Assembly (NCBI GenBank): GCA_041402125.1
Contig: JAWKSY010000021.1
Coordinates: 27,410 to 91,409 of the forward strand
DNA from: JAWKSY01 sp041402125
Lineage (GTDB): Bacteria; Planctomycetota; GCA-002687715; DRQF01
Direction of reading: 5' to 3'
DNA length: 64,000 bases
The notes under the pieces are model-generated. The model was not told the DNA's origin and made no database searches. It was given only the letters and a program-made list of their open reading frames with translations. The first letter of the stretch is position 1, and every line of letters starts with the position of its first letter. Shown one piece after another: positions 7,270-16,895 of the stretch. Position numbers and translations under genes: made by a program.

Positions 7270-8460
7270 GTGTTCCGCACCTTCGAGCTGGCCCTGTTCG
7301 GCCTCGCCTTTCTCGCCCTCGCCGCCGTTTCGACCCGCGCCCAGGGCGACGACCCGCCGATCCCGGCCGACACGACGATCCTGACCACCGAGTCGGGCCT
7401 CCGGTACTCCGTCCTGACGCCCGCGCCCGACGGCAAGAAGCCGAAGGCCGGCGACAAGGTCACCGTCCACTACACGGGCTGGCTCACCGACGGGAAGTCC
7501 TTCGACTCCTCGCGGAAGCGCGGCACGCCCTTCACCTTCACGCTCGGTCGCCGCGAGGTGATCTCCGGCTGGGACGAGGGCGTCGCCCTGATGACCACCG
7601 GGTCGCGCTTCAAGTTCACGATCCCCTACGACCTCGCCTACGGCGAGAACGGCCGGCCGCCCCGGATCCCCGCGCGGGCGACGCTGATCTTCGACGTCGA
7701 GCTCATCTCGATCGAGTCGGTCGAGGTCGTGCCGGCGCCGACCATGCCCGCCTTCCCGAAGGAGGGCGTCGTCACCGAGGAGTCCGGCCTTCGCTGGGTG
7801 CTGCTCTCCGGCGCCCCCGTCGCGTCCGACGCGCGCGACTTCAAGAAGGTCCGCTTCGACTTCTGGAAGACCGACGGCACCCACATCATGGGCACGAAGA
7901 CCAACCGAGGGATGCACCTCTCCGGCAACGGCATGGTCCAGGGCCTGCCCTTCCTGAAGGACTTCTTCGGCAAGGCGAGCCCCGGCTGCCGCTACCTCGT
8001 CGAGGTGCCGGCCGAGCTGGCCTTCGGCGAGCAGGGCATGCCCGGGAAGTTCTCCGGCCCGATCACCACGGTCTGGGACTTCGAGGTCGTCCAGCACGTC
8101 CCCTTCGCCCGCAACCCCGACAACGCGGTGAAGAAGACCGAGTCCGGCCTCGAGTACGAGATCATCCGCGAGGGCACCGGCAAGAAGCCCACCGACAAGG
8201 ACCGCGTCACCGTCGACTACGTCGGCTGGCTGACCACCGGCAAGGTCTTCGACTCCTCGCTCTCGCGCGGCGAGCCCACCAGCTTCGGCCTCCGCGGCGT
8301 CATCAAGGGCTGGACCGAGGGTCTCCAGCTCATGACCCCGGGCTCGATCTACCGCTTCACGATTCCCTACCAGCTCGCCTACGGCGAGAACGGCAGCTCG
8401 CCGCAGATCCCGCCGAAGGCCGATCTCGTCTTCTGGATCGAGCTGAAGCAGGTCAACTGA
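7270..8460 (+). CDS. Secreted triple-domain FKBP-type peptidyl-prolyl isomerase
   Basis: The 396-residue protein has a GTG start eight bases after AAGGAG. A signal peptide follows (hydrophobic LALFGLAFLALAAVSTRA, cleavage near residue 24). Three FKBP-like units come next, at about 36-148, 160-285 and 290-395. Units 1 and 3 carry the family signature VHYTGWL or VDYVGWL, then FDSS, VI-GW-EG and AYGENG. The central unit lacks the YxG and FDSS motifs and is degenerate, so it may be structural or bind unfolded chains. Peptidyl-prolyl isomerases speed proline-limited folding, here in the periplasm. It is transcribed divergently from the NADH dehydrogenase across a 216-base gap with no clear promoter, and the dehydratase follows. 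Confidence 0.9.
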   Translation: MFRTFELALFGLAFLALAAVSTRAQGDDPPIPADTTILTTESGLRYSVLTPAPDGKKPKAGDKVTVHYTGWLTDGKSFDSSRKRGTPFTFTLGRREVISGWDEGVALMTTGSRFKFTIPYDLAYGENGRPPRIPARATLIFDVELISIESVEVVPAPTMPAFPKEGVVTEESGLRWVLLSGAPVASDARDFKKVRFDFWKTDGTHIMGTKTNRGMHLSGNGMVQGLPFLKDFFGKASPGCRYLVEVPAELAFGEQGMPGKFSGPITTVWDFEVVQHVPFARNPDNAVKKTESGLEYEIIREGTGKKPTDKDRVTVDYVGWLTTGKVFDSSLSRGEPTSFGLRGVIKGWTEGLQLMTPGSIYRFTIPYQLAYGENGSSPQIPPKADLVFWIELKQVN

Positions 8461-8509
8461 GGGAGACCTCGCCCTGAAGCTCAGCGCCGAGCGCCGCGCC
8501 GTCCTCGAG

Positions 8510-9445
8510 GTGACCCGTATCCGCCTCGAGGCGGCGCTCCCGCCCACGCCTCTGTATCGCGCGGAGCGCCTCTCGGCGCGCCTCGGTCGCGAGACCTGGC
8601 TGAAACTCGAAGGCGAGCAGCCGACCGGCTCCTTCAAGGTCCGGCCGGCGCTCGCCGGCGTCCTCGCCCTCGATGACGAGGCGCGCGCCCGCGGCATCGT
8701 CACCTCGTCCTCCGGCAACTTCGCCGCCGCCGCGGCCTGGGCCGCCGGCCGGGCGGGCACGCGCGCCACCGTCGTGGTGATGCCGAGCGCGAGCCCCCAC
8801 AAGATCGACAACGCCCGCCGCCACGGCGCCGAGATCGCCTTCTGCGAGGACGACTACGCCGCGCGCCAGAGCCTCGTGGACCGTCTCGTCGCCGAGCGCG
8901 GCCTCGCCGAGATCCACCCGCACGACTCCGACGCCACGCTCGCGGGCGACGCCACGATGGCGGCGGAGATCGCGGCGCAGCTCCCCACCGCGGCCGCGAT
9001 CATCGCGCCCGTGAGCGGCGGAGGCCTCCTCGGCGGTCTCATCGAGGGCGCGGCGGCGTTCGGCCTCGAGGCCGCGATCTGGGGCGCCCAGGCCGCCGGA
9101 AGCCGGGCCTTCGCCGACTCCTTCGCCGCCGGCGAACGGCTCACCGGCCCGGCCCCGATGACCGAGGCCGACGGCCTCACCGCCACGCGCCCGGGGAGCC
9201 GCGGCTTCGCGGCCGCGCGGGCCGGCGCGGCCGGGGTCGTCGTCGTGAGCGAGAAGGGGATGCTGCGCGCCCTGTGGGCGCTCCAGGCGGAGGAGGGCAT
9301 CATCGCCGAGCCGAGCTCGGCGGTGGGGCTCGCCGCGCTGGAAGAGGGTCTCATCGCGCCCGGTCCGGGTCCGATCGTCCTCGTCCTCACCGGCCGGAAC
9401 GTCGATCCGGTGCGCCACCGCCGACTCGTCGTCGCCGGCGGCTGA
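8510..9445 (+). CDS. PLP-dependent threonine/serine dehydratase family protein
   Basis: Fold type II PLP enzyme. PTGSFKVRPAL carries the Schiff-base lysine, SSGNFAAA binds substrate, and SGGGLLGG holds the cofactor phosphate. Threonine/serine dehydratases of this size (about 310-330 residues, no ACT domain) deaminate L-Thr or L-Ser to 2-oxo acids. Serine racemase and related lyases share the fold. The GTG at 8510 has no good ribosome site. The frame stays open upstream, and a CTG at 8474 follows GGAG by eight bases and would add a plausible N-terminal helix (LKLSAERRAVLE), so the true start may be there. It ends 6 bases from the convergent nadA stop with no visible terminator. Confidence 0.84.
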   Translation: MTRIRLEAALPPTPLYRAERLSARLGRETWLKLEGEQPTGSFKVRPALAGVLALDDEARARGIVTSSSGNFAAAAAWAAGRAGTRATVVVMPSASPHKIDNARRHGAEIAFCEDDYAARQSLVDRLVAERGLAEIHPHDSDATLAGDATMAAEIAAQLPTAAAIIAPVSGGGLLGGLIEGAAAFGLEAAIWGAQAAGSRAFADSFAAGERLTGPAPMTEADGLTATRPGSRGFAAARAGAAGVVVVSEKGMLRALWALQAEEGIIAEPSSAVGLAALEEGLIAPGPGPIVLVLTGRNVDPVRHRRLVVAGG

Positions 9446-9451
9446 GACGGA

Positions 9452-10546
9452 TCAGGCCAGTTCGAGCATCTTGTCGAGCGCGACCCGCGCCCAGTGGGCG
9501 GTCTCGGCGTCGACCTTGATGATGTTCCGCGGCGCGCCGGCCTCGATCGACTCCAGGCACCAGAGCAGGTGCGGCGGGTCGATCCGGTACATCGTCGAGC
9601 AGAGGCAGGCGATGCCCGACAGGCTCACGACGGTCTTGTCGGGGTTCTCGGAGGCGAGGCGGTGGACGAGGTGGATCTCGGTCCCGATCGCCCACTTGCT
9701 CCCGGCCGGGCTCTCGCTGACGGCCTTGATGATGTGCTCGGTCGAGCCGTGCTCGTCCGACTTCTGCACCACCTCGAAGCTGCACTCGGGGTGCGCGATC
9801 ACCCGCACGCCCGGGATCCGCTCGCGGACCTGATCGACGTGCTCGGGGGTGAAGCGGCCGTGGACGCTGCAGTGGCCCTGCCAGAGCACGACCTTCGCGT
9901 CAGCGACGCCGCGCGGGAGGTTGTCGTCCGCGATGACGAGCGGGTTCCAGAGCACCATCTGATCGAGCGGGATGCCCATCTCGAAGCCGACGTTGCGGCC
10001 GAGGTGCTGGTCGGGGAGGAAGATGATCCGCTTCTCCTGCTCGAGCGCCCAGCGGTAGACGGTGCGCGCGTTCGAGGAGGTGCAGACCGTGCCGCCGTGC
10101 CGGCCGCAGAAGGCCTTGATCGCGGCGGAGGAGTTCATGTACGTGATCGGGACGTAGGAGTCCGGACCGTGAATGGCGGTCAGCTCCTCCCAGGCGATCT
10201 CGAGCTGGTCGATGTTCGCCATGTCGGCCATCGGACAGCCGGCGCTGGAAGGTCGGAGCAGGAGGACGGTCTGGTGCTCAGGCGTCAGGACGTCGGCCGA
10301 CTCGGCCATGAAGTGGACGCCGCAGAAGACGATGTACTCGGCCTCGGGGTGGCGCGTGGCCTGGCGCGCGAGCTTGAAGGAATCGCCGAGGTAGTCGGCG
10401 TGGCGCACGACCTCGTCGCACTGGTAGTGGTGACCGAGGATGACGAGGCGCGAGCCCAGCCGCGCGCGCACCTCGGCGATCCGCGCGTCGAGCTCCTCCG
10501 GCGTCGCCGCCGTGTATCGGGCATCCAGTTCGGCCTGCAGCGTCAT
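9452..10546 (-). CDS. nadA: Quinolinate synthase A
   Basis: The 364-residue protein has the start ATG preceded by GAGGGAGA; the upstream open frame belongs to the broken acyl-CoA synthetase. NadA condenses iminoaspartate with dihydroxyacetone phosphate to quinolinate in de novo NAD synthesis, using an oxygen-labile [4Fe-4S] cluster held by three cysteines. Candidate ligands are C104 (AGCPMADM), C226 (GHCSVH) and C314 or C316 (ACLCSTM). LGHHYQ near residue 38, YMNSSAAIKAF and FLPDQHLGRN are all in place. No nadB or nadC is adjacent. The length and uninterrupted frame contrast with the frame-broken gene just upstream. Confidence 0.95.
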   Translation of the reverse strand: MTLQAELDARYTAATPEELDARIAEVRARLGSRLVILGHHYQCDEVVRHADYLGDSFKLARQATRHPEAEYIVFCGVHFMAESADVLTPEHQTVLLLRPSSAGCPMADMANIDQLEIAWEELTAIHGPDSYVPITYMNSSAAIKAFCGRHGGTVCTSSNARTVYRWALEQEKRIIFLPDQHLGRNVGFEMGIPLDQMVLWNPLVIADDNLPRGVADAKVVLWQGHCSVHGRFTPEHVDQVRERIPGVRVIAHPECSFEVVQKSDEHGSTEHIIKAVSESPAGSKWAIGTEIHLVHRLASENPDKTVVSLSGIACLCSTMYRIDPPHLLWCLESIEAGAPRNIIKVDAETAHWARVALDKMLELA

Positions 10547-10655
10547 CGGCGTCTCCCTCGATTCCGCCCATGATAGGGCCCCGGGGAGGGGCGACAAGCG
10601 AGGCCCCACGACCGGGGCGTCCGGCAGCCCCCATACGGATGCGATGGCGCCGGAT

Positions 10656-12615
10656 TCAGGCCCCGCGGCGGGGGTTTTCCCGCGCCCCGTCGAAGTCGCC
10701 GGCCGCGCGGGTGATCTCGGCCGTGCCCTCCTCGAAGAGGCCGGCCGATGTCCCCGGTAGAACTCCTCGATGCGCATCCGGCGCTTCTTCATCGTGGCCG
10801 TGAGCGTGCCGTCCTCGATCGAGAAGGCCCGGTCGAGGAGCCCCAGGCGCGGCACCCGCTCGAAGATCCGGAAGCCGGCGGCGGGGGAGACCAGCCGGTC
10901 GATCTCGCGCTTCAGGATCGGTCCCGTCTCGGGGTGCGCCGCCGCGCCGACGAGATCCTCCCGGTCGAGCCCGGGGATGAGTTCGGCGAGCGTCTCCGGC
11001 TCGGGCAGGACGAGCGCCGCGAGGTGCTTCTGGTGTGCCCGACGAGGAGCACGTCGCGGACGAGCGGGCTCTCGAGGATGCGGGCCTCGACGTGCGGAAG
11101 CAAACGTTCTCGCTACGCCGCGCAGGACGATCGTATCCCTTGCTGCGCCAGATGACGACGTCGCCGTGGTCGCTCAGGAAGGCGAGGTCCCCGAGCAGAA
11201 CCAAGCCGTCCTCGCTTCAACACCGCCTTCGTCGCCGCCTCGTTACGGCGTAGTAGCCGCGCATGACCTGGGGCCCGCGGATCCAGAGCCCTTCTCGCCC
11301 GCCAGGCGCTCCTTCCGCCGCCGTCCTCGTCCGCTGACGCCAGGCGGATCTCGGGAGGAGCGTGCCGGAGGTGCCGACGACGTTTGCCTCCAGGGAGTCG
11401 CAGGCTGACGACGGGCGCGGTCTCGGTGAGACCGTAGCCCACGAGCAGCAGGATCCCCGCGCGGTTGAGGAAGCTCGTCGACGTGCTCCGGCAGCGCGCC
11501 GCCGCCCGAGATCAGGAAGCGGATCTCGCGCCGGTGGCCGCCCGGAGCTTCGAGTAGATCAGCTTCGAGGCCAGCGCGCGTGGAAGAGGAGGGTGAGAGC
11601 GCCGACGAGGGCCTCCCGCATCGGTCGGGCGCGGAGGGCGCGTGACGGCGCCGCCTCGCGTCGAGCGCCTCCCCGCGGCGCCGACGTCGCGACTCGAGAT
11701 GCCGCCGCGAGAGCGCGAGCACGCCGGAGAGGATCGCCCGCAGCGCCGGCGGCCGGCCCGCGAGGCCCTTCGCGATGGCGCCCGCGATCGACTCCCAGAG
11801 CCGCGGCACGCCCCGCCACCACCGTCGGCCGCACCCGCGCGAGGTCCTTCTTCAGCGCCGCCTTCGGTGGTGGATCGCCATGCCGTTGGCGAGGCCGCGA
11901 GTATCGACGGTGCGCTCGAAGGTGTGCCAGCTCGGGAGGAGGCTCGGAAGTAGCGGTCGCTGACGTTGAAGTGGACGAGGTCGGGGAGGGTGCGGATGTT
12001 GTGGAGGATGTTCCGGTGCTCGAGCATCACCCCCTTCGGGTTCCCCGTGGTGCCCGAGGTGTAGACGATCGTCGCGAGATCCTCGGGCGAGACCGCTCGC
12101 CGCGCCGCCTCGAGCCGCGCCGGATCGGCCTTCCGGCCGAGCTCGCGCACCTGCTCGAGGCTCGTCAGACCCTCGGGAAGGGCGGCGCCCGCCTTCATCA
12201 CGACGGCGCCGTCCCGCAGCCCGAGCGGCGCGAGGCCCTCGGATGCCCGTGCGAGCTGCTTTCCGTCCTCGAGGATCGCCCGCACGGAGCCAGAATGTTC
12301 GGCCACGAAGAGGACGTCCTCGAGCGCCGCGTCGCCGGCCCGGGGGACGTCGACGGCGCCGATCAGGAGGAGCGCCAGGTCGCAGACGAGCCAGAGGTCG
12401 CAGTTGTCGGCCACCACGAGGACGCGGTCGCCGGGTCCGACCCCGACCTCGAGCAGGCCCGCCGCGAGCTCCTCGACCGCCGTGGCGAGCTCGTCCGCCG
12501 TCCAGGAGGGACGGGCGCAGGCGGAGTTTCCGGCGAGGATCGGGTGAGCGCCGAAGCCGCGCAGGCGCGCGAGCAAGAAGGCGGCGATGGAATTCGTGGG
12601 GGTCTCGGCGCTCAT
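10656..12615 (-). pseudogene. AMP-dependent long-chain acyl-CoA synthetase, heavily frame-broken
   Basis: One locus read in pieces across all three leftward frames. The first 220 or so residues (12615 to about 11945) are intact and include the AMP-binding P-loop IVYTSGTTGNPKG. Recognisable later pieces are VPRLWESIAGAIAKGL, REIRFLISGGGALP, GYGLTETAPVVSLRLP, GDLAFLSDHGDVVI and the C-terminal LTATMKKRRMRIEEFYRG. All occur in correct order but different frames, needing roughly ten indels, most between 10.9 and 12.0 kb. The complete protein would be about 650 residues and would activate fatty acids with ATP and CoA. The order of pieces is preserved and neighbours are intact, so a sequence-quality problem is as likely as true gene decay. 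Confidence 0.8.
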
Positions 12616-12842
12616 GGCCCCACGATCTCCCCCGGTCCCCGCGGAATCAAGCCGGGCCGGGCCCCGGGGCCGCCCAAGATTGTCGGCGTCGGAGCCCCTG
12701 GATAGACTCCCCGAACCGAGTCGAGCTCGGGGGGGAGCCGGAGCGACGGTCGCGCGGGGCGCGAGCGCCGCCGGGTTTCTCGCCGCCGCTCTCGTGGGCT
12801 CGGTCCCAAAATCCCGAGCCCGGAGGACGGCGGCGACCGCCC

Positions 12843-15800
12843 ATGCCCAAGCGCACGGACATCTCCAGCATCCTGGTCATCGGCTCCGGTCCCATCGTCA
12901 TCGGACAGGCCTGCGAGTTCGACTATTCCGGCACCCAGGCGCTGAAGGCCCTCCGCGAGGAGGGCTACCGCACGATCCTCGCGAACTCGAACCCCGCGAC
13001 GATCATGACCGATCCGGACCTCGCCGACCGGACCTACGTGGAACCGCTCTCGGTCGAGTACCTCGAGCGCATCATCGCGAAGGAGCGCCCCGACGCCGTC
13101 CTGCCCACCCTGGGCGGACAGACCGGGCTCAACCTCGCCTTCGAGCTCTCCAAGCGCGGCATCCTCAAGAAGTACGACGTCGAGATGCTCGGCGCCGACG
13201 AGGAGGTCATCCACCGCGCCGAGGACCGCCAGGCCTTCAAGACGGCGATGGAGGAGATCGGCGTCGACAACGCCCGCTCCGGCCTCGCCTTCAACCTCGA
13301 GGAGGCGGTCCGCATCCGCGACCAGATCGGCCTCCCTTGCGTCATCCGTCCCGCCTTCACCCTCGGCGGCTCGGGCGGCGGCATCGCCTACAACAACGAG
13401 GAGTTCGTCGAGATCGCCCAGCGCGGCCTCGAGCTCTCGCTGGTCAACGAGATCCTCGTGGAGGAGAGCCTCGTCGGCTGGAAGGAGTACGAGCTCGAGG
13501 TGATGCGCGACAAGAACGACAACGTCGTCATCGTCTGCACCATCGAGAACCTCGACCCGATGGGCGTGCACACCGGCGACAGCATCACGGTCGCCCCCGC
13601 GCAGACCCTCACCGACCGCGAGTACCAGCGCCTCCGCGACGCCTCGCTCAAGATCATCCGCAAGATCGGCGTCGAGACCGGCGGCTCGAACATCCAGTTC
13701 GCCTGCGATCCGAAGTCGGACCGCATGATCGTCATCGAGATGAACCCCCGCGTCTCGCGCTCCTCGGCCCTCGCCTCCAAGGCGACGGGCTTCCCGATCG
13801 CGAAGTTCGCGGCGAAGCTCGCCGTCGGCTACACCCTCGACGAGATCTCGAACGACATCACCCGCGAGACCCCGGCCTGCTTCGAGCCGGCGATCGACTA
13901 CGTCGTCACCAAGATCCCGAAGTTCACCTTCGAGAAGTTCCCCGAGGCCGATCCCTCCCTCACGACGCAGATGAAGTCCGTCGGCGAGGTCATGGCCATC
14001 GGCCGCACCTTCTCCGAGTCCCTCCAGAAGGCGCTGCGCTCGCTCGAGCACGGCCGCGAGGGCCTCGGTCGGGGCAAGGACGACCTCTGGCTCACGCCCG
14101 AGCGCCGTCCCTCCCGCGAGGCGATCTTCGCCAAGCTCCAGAATCCCGATCCCGACCGGATCGACTACGTCCGCTACGCCTTCCGCTCCGGGATGACGGT
14201 GGAGGAGGTCAACGAGCTCTCCGCCATCGACCCCTGGTTCCTCGAGCACATCCACGGGATCGTCGCGGTCGAGGAGCAGCTCGAGAAGCTCGGCTCCCTC
14301 GACGCCGTCTCGAAGGAGCTGATGTTCGAGATCAAGCGGCGCGGCTTCTCCGACCGCCAGCTCGCCTGCATCTTCAAGGTCGACGAGCTGAAGGTCCGCG
14401 AGGTCCGGAAGGCCCTCGGCATCGTCCCCACCTACAAGCTGGTGGACACCTGCGCCGGCGAGTTCGAGGCCTACACGCCGTACTACTACTCGACCTACGA
14501 GCTGGAGGACGAGGCGGAGGTCACCGACCGCAAGAAGGTCATGATCCTCGGCAGCGGCCCGAACCGCATCGGCCAGGGCGTCGAGTTCGACTACTGCTGC
14601 GTCCACGCCGCCTACGCCTTCAGCGAGCTCGGCTACGAGACCATCATGGTCAACTCGAACCCCGAGACCGTCTCGACCGACTACGACACCTCGGACCGCC
14701 TCTACTTCGAGCCGCTCACCTACGAGGACGTCCTCAACATCTACGAGCGCGAGCAGCCGGAGGGCGTCATCGTCCAGCTCGGCGGCCAGACCCCGCTCAA
14801 GCTTTCGCAGCGCCTCCACAAGGCGGGCGTCCGCATCATCGGCACGAGCCCCGACTCGATCGACGCCGCCGAGGACCGCGAGAAGTTCAAGGCCATCGTC
14901 GACAAGCTCGGCATCCGCCAGCCCCCGAACGACGTCGCCTCGACCCCCGAGCGCGCCTTCGAGATCGCCGCGAACATCGGCTACCCGGTCCTCGTCCGCC
15001 CGAGCTACGTCCTCGGCGGCCGCGCGATGTGCATCGTCTACGACGATCGCCAGCTCGAGGACTACATGAACCGCGCCACCGAGGTCTCCCCGGAGCACCC
15101 GGTCCTCATCGACAAGTTCCTCGAGCACGCCATCGAGGTCGACGTCGACGCGGTCTGCGACGGCCAGCGCTGCGTCATCGGCGGCGTCATGGAGCAGCTC
15201 GAGGAGGCGGGCATCCACAGCGGCGACTCGAGCTGCGTGCTTCCGCCCTCGACCCTCTCCGACGCCATCGTCACCCGCCTCATGGACCTCACCCGCGAGC
15301 TCGCCTTCGAGCTCAAGGTGATGGGCCTCATGAACGTGCAGTGGGCCGTCAAGGACGCCGAGATCTACATGATCGAGGTCAACCCCCGCGCCTCCCGCAC
15401 GGTGCCCTTCGTCGCGAAGGCCATCGGCGTCTCCCTCGCCGCCATCGGCGCGAAGGTGATGGCCGGCAAGACCCTCGAGGAACTCGGCTTCACCGAGGAG
15501 GTGGTCCCGAACCACGTCGCGGTCAAGCAGCCGGTCTTCCCCTTCAACAAGTTCGCGGGCTCGGACATCATCCTCAGCCCCGAGATGCGCTCCACCGGCG
15601 AGTCCATCGGCATGGACTTCGACTTCGGCTCCGCCTTCGGCAAGGCCCACGAGGCCGCCGGCCACCGCCTGCCTCTCGAGGGCAAGGTCTTCATCTCGGT
15701 GAAGGACGCCGACAAGCGCCAGATCCCCGCCTTCGCGCGGCAGGTCTCCGCCCTCGGCTTCGAGATCCTCGCCACCCAGGGCACGGCCAAGGTCCTCCAG

Positions 15801-16097
15801 CGCAGCGGCGTCCCCGTGACGGCCATCCGCAAGCTGGCCGAGGGCCGCCCCAACGTCACCGACTTCCTCAAGAACGGCGAGGTCGCCCTCGTCGTCAACA
15901 CCCCCTCCGGCACCGGCTCGCGCACCGACGAGGCCAAGATCCGCCGCCTCGCCATCACCCGCGCCATCCCCTGCATCACCACCCTGGCCGCCGCCGAGGC
16001 CATCGTCGCCGCCATCGCCGCCAAGAAGCGCCACGGCGCGCGCGTCCACAGCCTGCAGGACTACGCGGCGGGGGAGGCGATGGCGCAGGAGGGGTAA
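12843..16097 (+). CDS. carB: Carbamoyl-phosphate synthase large subunit
   Basis: The 1084-residue protein has the normal length for CarB, beginning MPKRTDISSILVIGSGPIVIGQ. Two homologous halves each carry an ATP-grasp domain (first half: GSGGGIAYN, MNPRVSRSSALASKATG; second half: VRPSYVLGGRAM, VNPRASRTVPFVAKA). An oligomerisation domain lies between, and a C-terminal MGS-like allosteric domain begins near residue 940 (KVFISVKDADK). CarB uses ammonia from CarA, bicarbonate and two ATP to make carbamoyl phosphate for arginine and pyrimidines. carA is not adjacent. The 227-base leader (12616-12842) shows no recognisable attenuator. The GC content falls sharply just past the stop, marking the edge of an accessory island. 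Confidence 0.97.
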   Translation: MPKRTDISSILVIGSGPIVIGQACEFDYSGTQALKALREEGYRTILANSNPATIMTDPDLADRTYVEPLSVEYLERIIAKERPDAVLPTLGGQTGLNLAFELSKRGILKKYDVEMLGADEEVIHRAEDRQAFKTAMEEIGVDNARSGLAFNLEEAVRIRDQIGLPCVIRPAFTLGGSGGGIAYNNEEFVEIAQRGLELSLVNEILVEESLVGWKEYELEVMRDKNDNVVIVCTIENLDPMGVHTGDSITVAPAQTLTDREYQRLRDASLKIIRKIGVETGGSNIQFACDPKSDRMIVIEMNPRVSRSSALASKATGFPIAKFAAKLAVGYTLDEISNDITRETPACFEPAIDYVVTKIPKFTFEKFPEADPSLTTQMKSVGEVMAIGRTFSESLQKALRSLEHGREGLGRGKDDLWLTPERRPSREAIFAKLQNPDPDRIDYVRYAFRSGMTVEEVNELSAIDPWFLEHIHGIVAVEEQLEKLGSLDAVSKELMFEIKRRGFSDRQLACIFKVDELKVREVRKALGIVPTYKLVDTCAGEFEAYTPYYYSTYELEDEAEVTDRKKVMILGSGPNRIGQGVEFDYCCVHAAYAFSELGYETIMVNSNPETVSTDYDTSDRLYFEPLTYEDVLNIYEREQPEGVIVQLGGQTPLKLSQRLHKAGVRIIGTSPDSIDAAEDREKFKAIVDKLGIRQPPNDVASTPERAFEIAANIGYPVLVRPSYVLGGRAMCIVYDDRQLEDYMNRATEVSPEHPVLIDKFLEHAIEVDVDAVCDGQRCVIGGVMEQLEEAGIHSGDSSCVLPPSTLSDAIVTRLMDLTRELAFELKVMGLMNVQWAVKDAEIYMIEVNPRASRTVPFVAKAIGVSLAAIGAKVMAGKTLEELGFTEEVVPNHVAVKQPVFPFNKFAGSDIILSPEMRSTGESIGMDFDFGSAFGKAHEAAGHRLPLEGKVFISVKDADKRQIPAFARQVSALGFEILATQGTAKVLQRSGVPVTAIRKLAEGRPNVTDFLKNGEVALVVNTPSGTGSRTDEAKIRRLAITRAIPCITTLAAAEAIVAAIAAKKRHGARVHSLQDYAAGEAMAQEG

Positions 16098-16273
16098 TCG
16101 AGATCGCTCTGTATCCCCTTCCTGAGCAGCTCTTCAGAGTTTGATGACGGAATTGGACGAGTCATAGGTCGGTGGAGAGTTCTGGCTCGCTGTGAACCAT
16201 CCGACATCGCTATTGCCGCCAAATGCTGCTTTCGGTTGCATCAGAATTCGTCGTAGGACGTGGCGCGGCACAG

Positions 16274-16895
16274 CTATTCAATCGCTTCTTCGATTGCGGA
16301 ATGGAATGTCTTGAAGCTGGGTGATCTACTGCGCCCTGGCATCAGTTTGGCGCCGATGGCACGAGCGGCTTCAAACTTCGAGAGCCCGCCTCTGTGGTAG
16401 CCTGATGCTTGCATTACCTGCTCGAAGGCTTCCCAGGTCCCGCCTTCAAAATCGCATCGGATTCGCGAAATCGCGCCCTCCGGGGAACGTTCTTGGCGAC
16501 TCGAGGGAATGCTTGGCGAACATCCCAATCTCCGAAGTACCAAGCTTCCAGTTCCTCAACGACAATACGGTTGACGACTTGCCAGCTGTTCTCGCGCCCT
16601 CGGCTCCTTGTCCGTAGGCCAGCTCGGCGCGAGATGTCCTCAAGCCTGCTCTTTAACAATCTGCAGTCGTCGCTATCGCGGTCCATCGCGACTACGATTC
16701 GCCAGTCTCTTGGCAGCCATTCGGCATATCCACGAAGTCGTCCTTCAAGCTTCGCGAGAAGGTCTGGCTTGCCTGAAATGAATGGACATCGAATGTGCGG
16801 CCTTCAGGCAACGTCCTCGGCAGCAACTGTCGAAGGAACGCCTCCATTGATGGCTCCTCGACCAAGAACACGATGTGAGTCGCCGGGATGTTCAA
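16274..16895 (-). CDS. DUF4276 family (TOPRIM-like) protein, two single-base frameshifts
   Basis: About 207 residues once two shifts are bridged. Pieces in order are THIVFLVEEPSMEAFLRQLLP (TOPRIM-type Glu), RDWRIVVAMDRDSDDC (acidic DxDxxD), VVNRIVVEELEAWYFGD, and a C-terminal SPSFKTFHSAIEEAIE. These match DUF4276, a family usually placed beside ATPases and thought to be a metal-dependent TOPRIM-fold nuclease. The shift near 16770 is cured by one extra G in a GG run (FQGKPDLL), and that near 16450 by one extra T in TTTT (AIFEGGTW). The gene may therefore be intact in the organism. A TTG start overlaps the upstream ATPase stop by four bases (TTGA), so the two proteins are made as a pair. Confidence 0.75.

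Noticed and set aside
12612..16049. Very long open frame antisense to carB (over 1100 codons)
   Set aside because: Its composition (runs of Leu, Asp, Glu, Val, Gly, Arg with no domain) is the expected antisense shadow of a GC-rich gene with strong codon bias. carB on the other strand is unmistakable.
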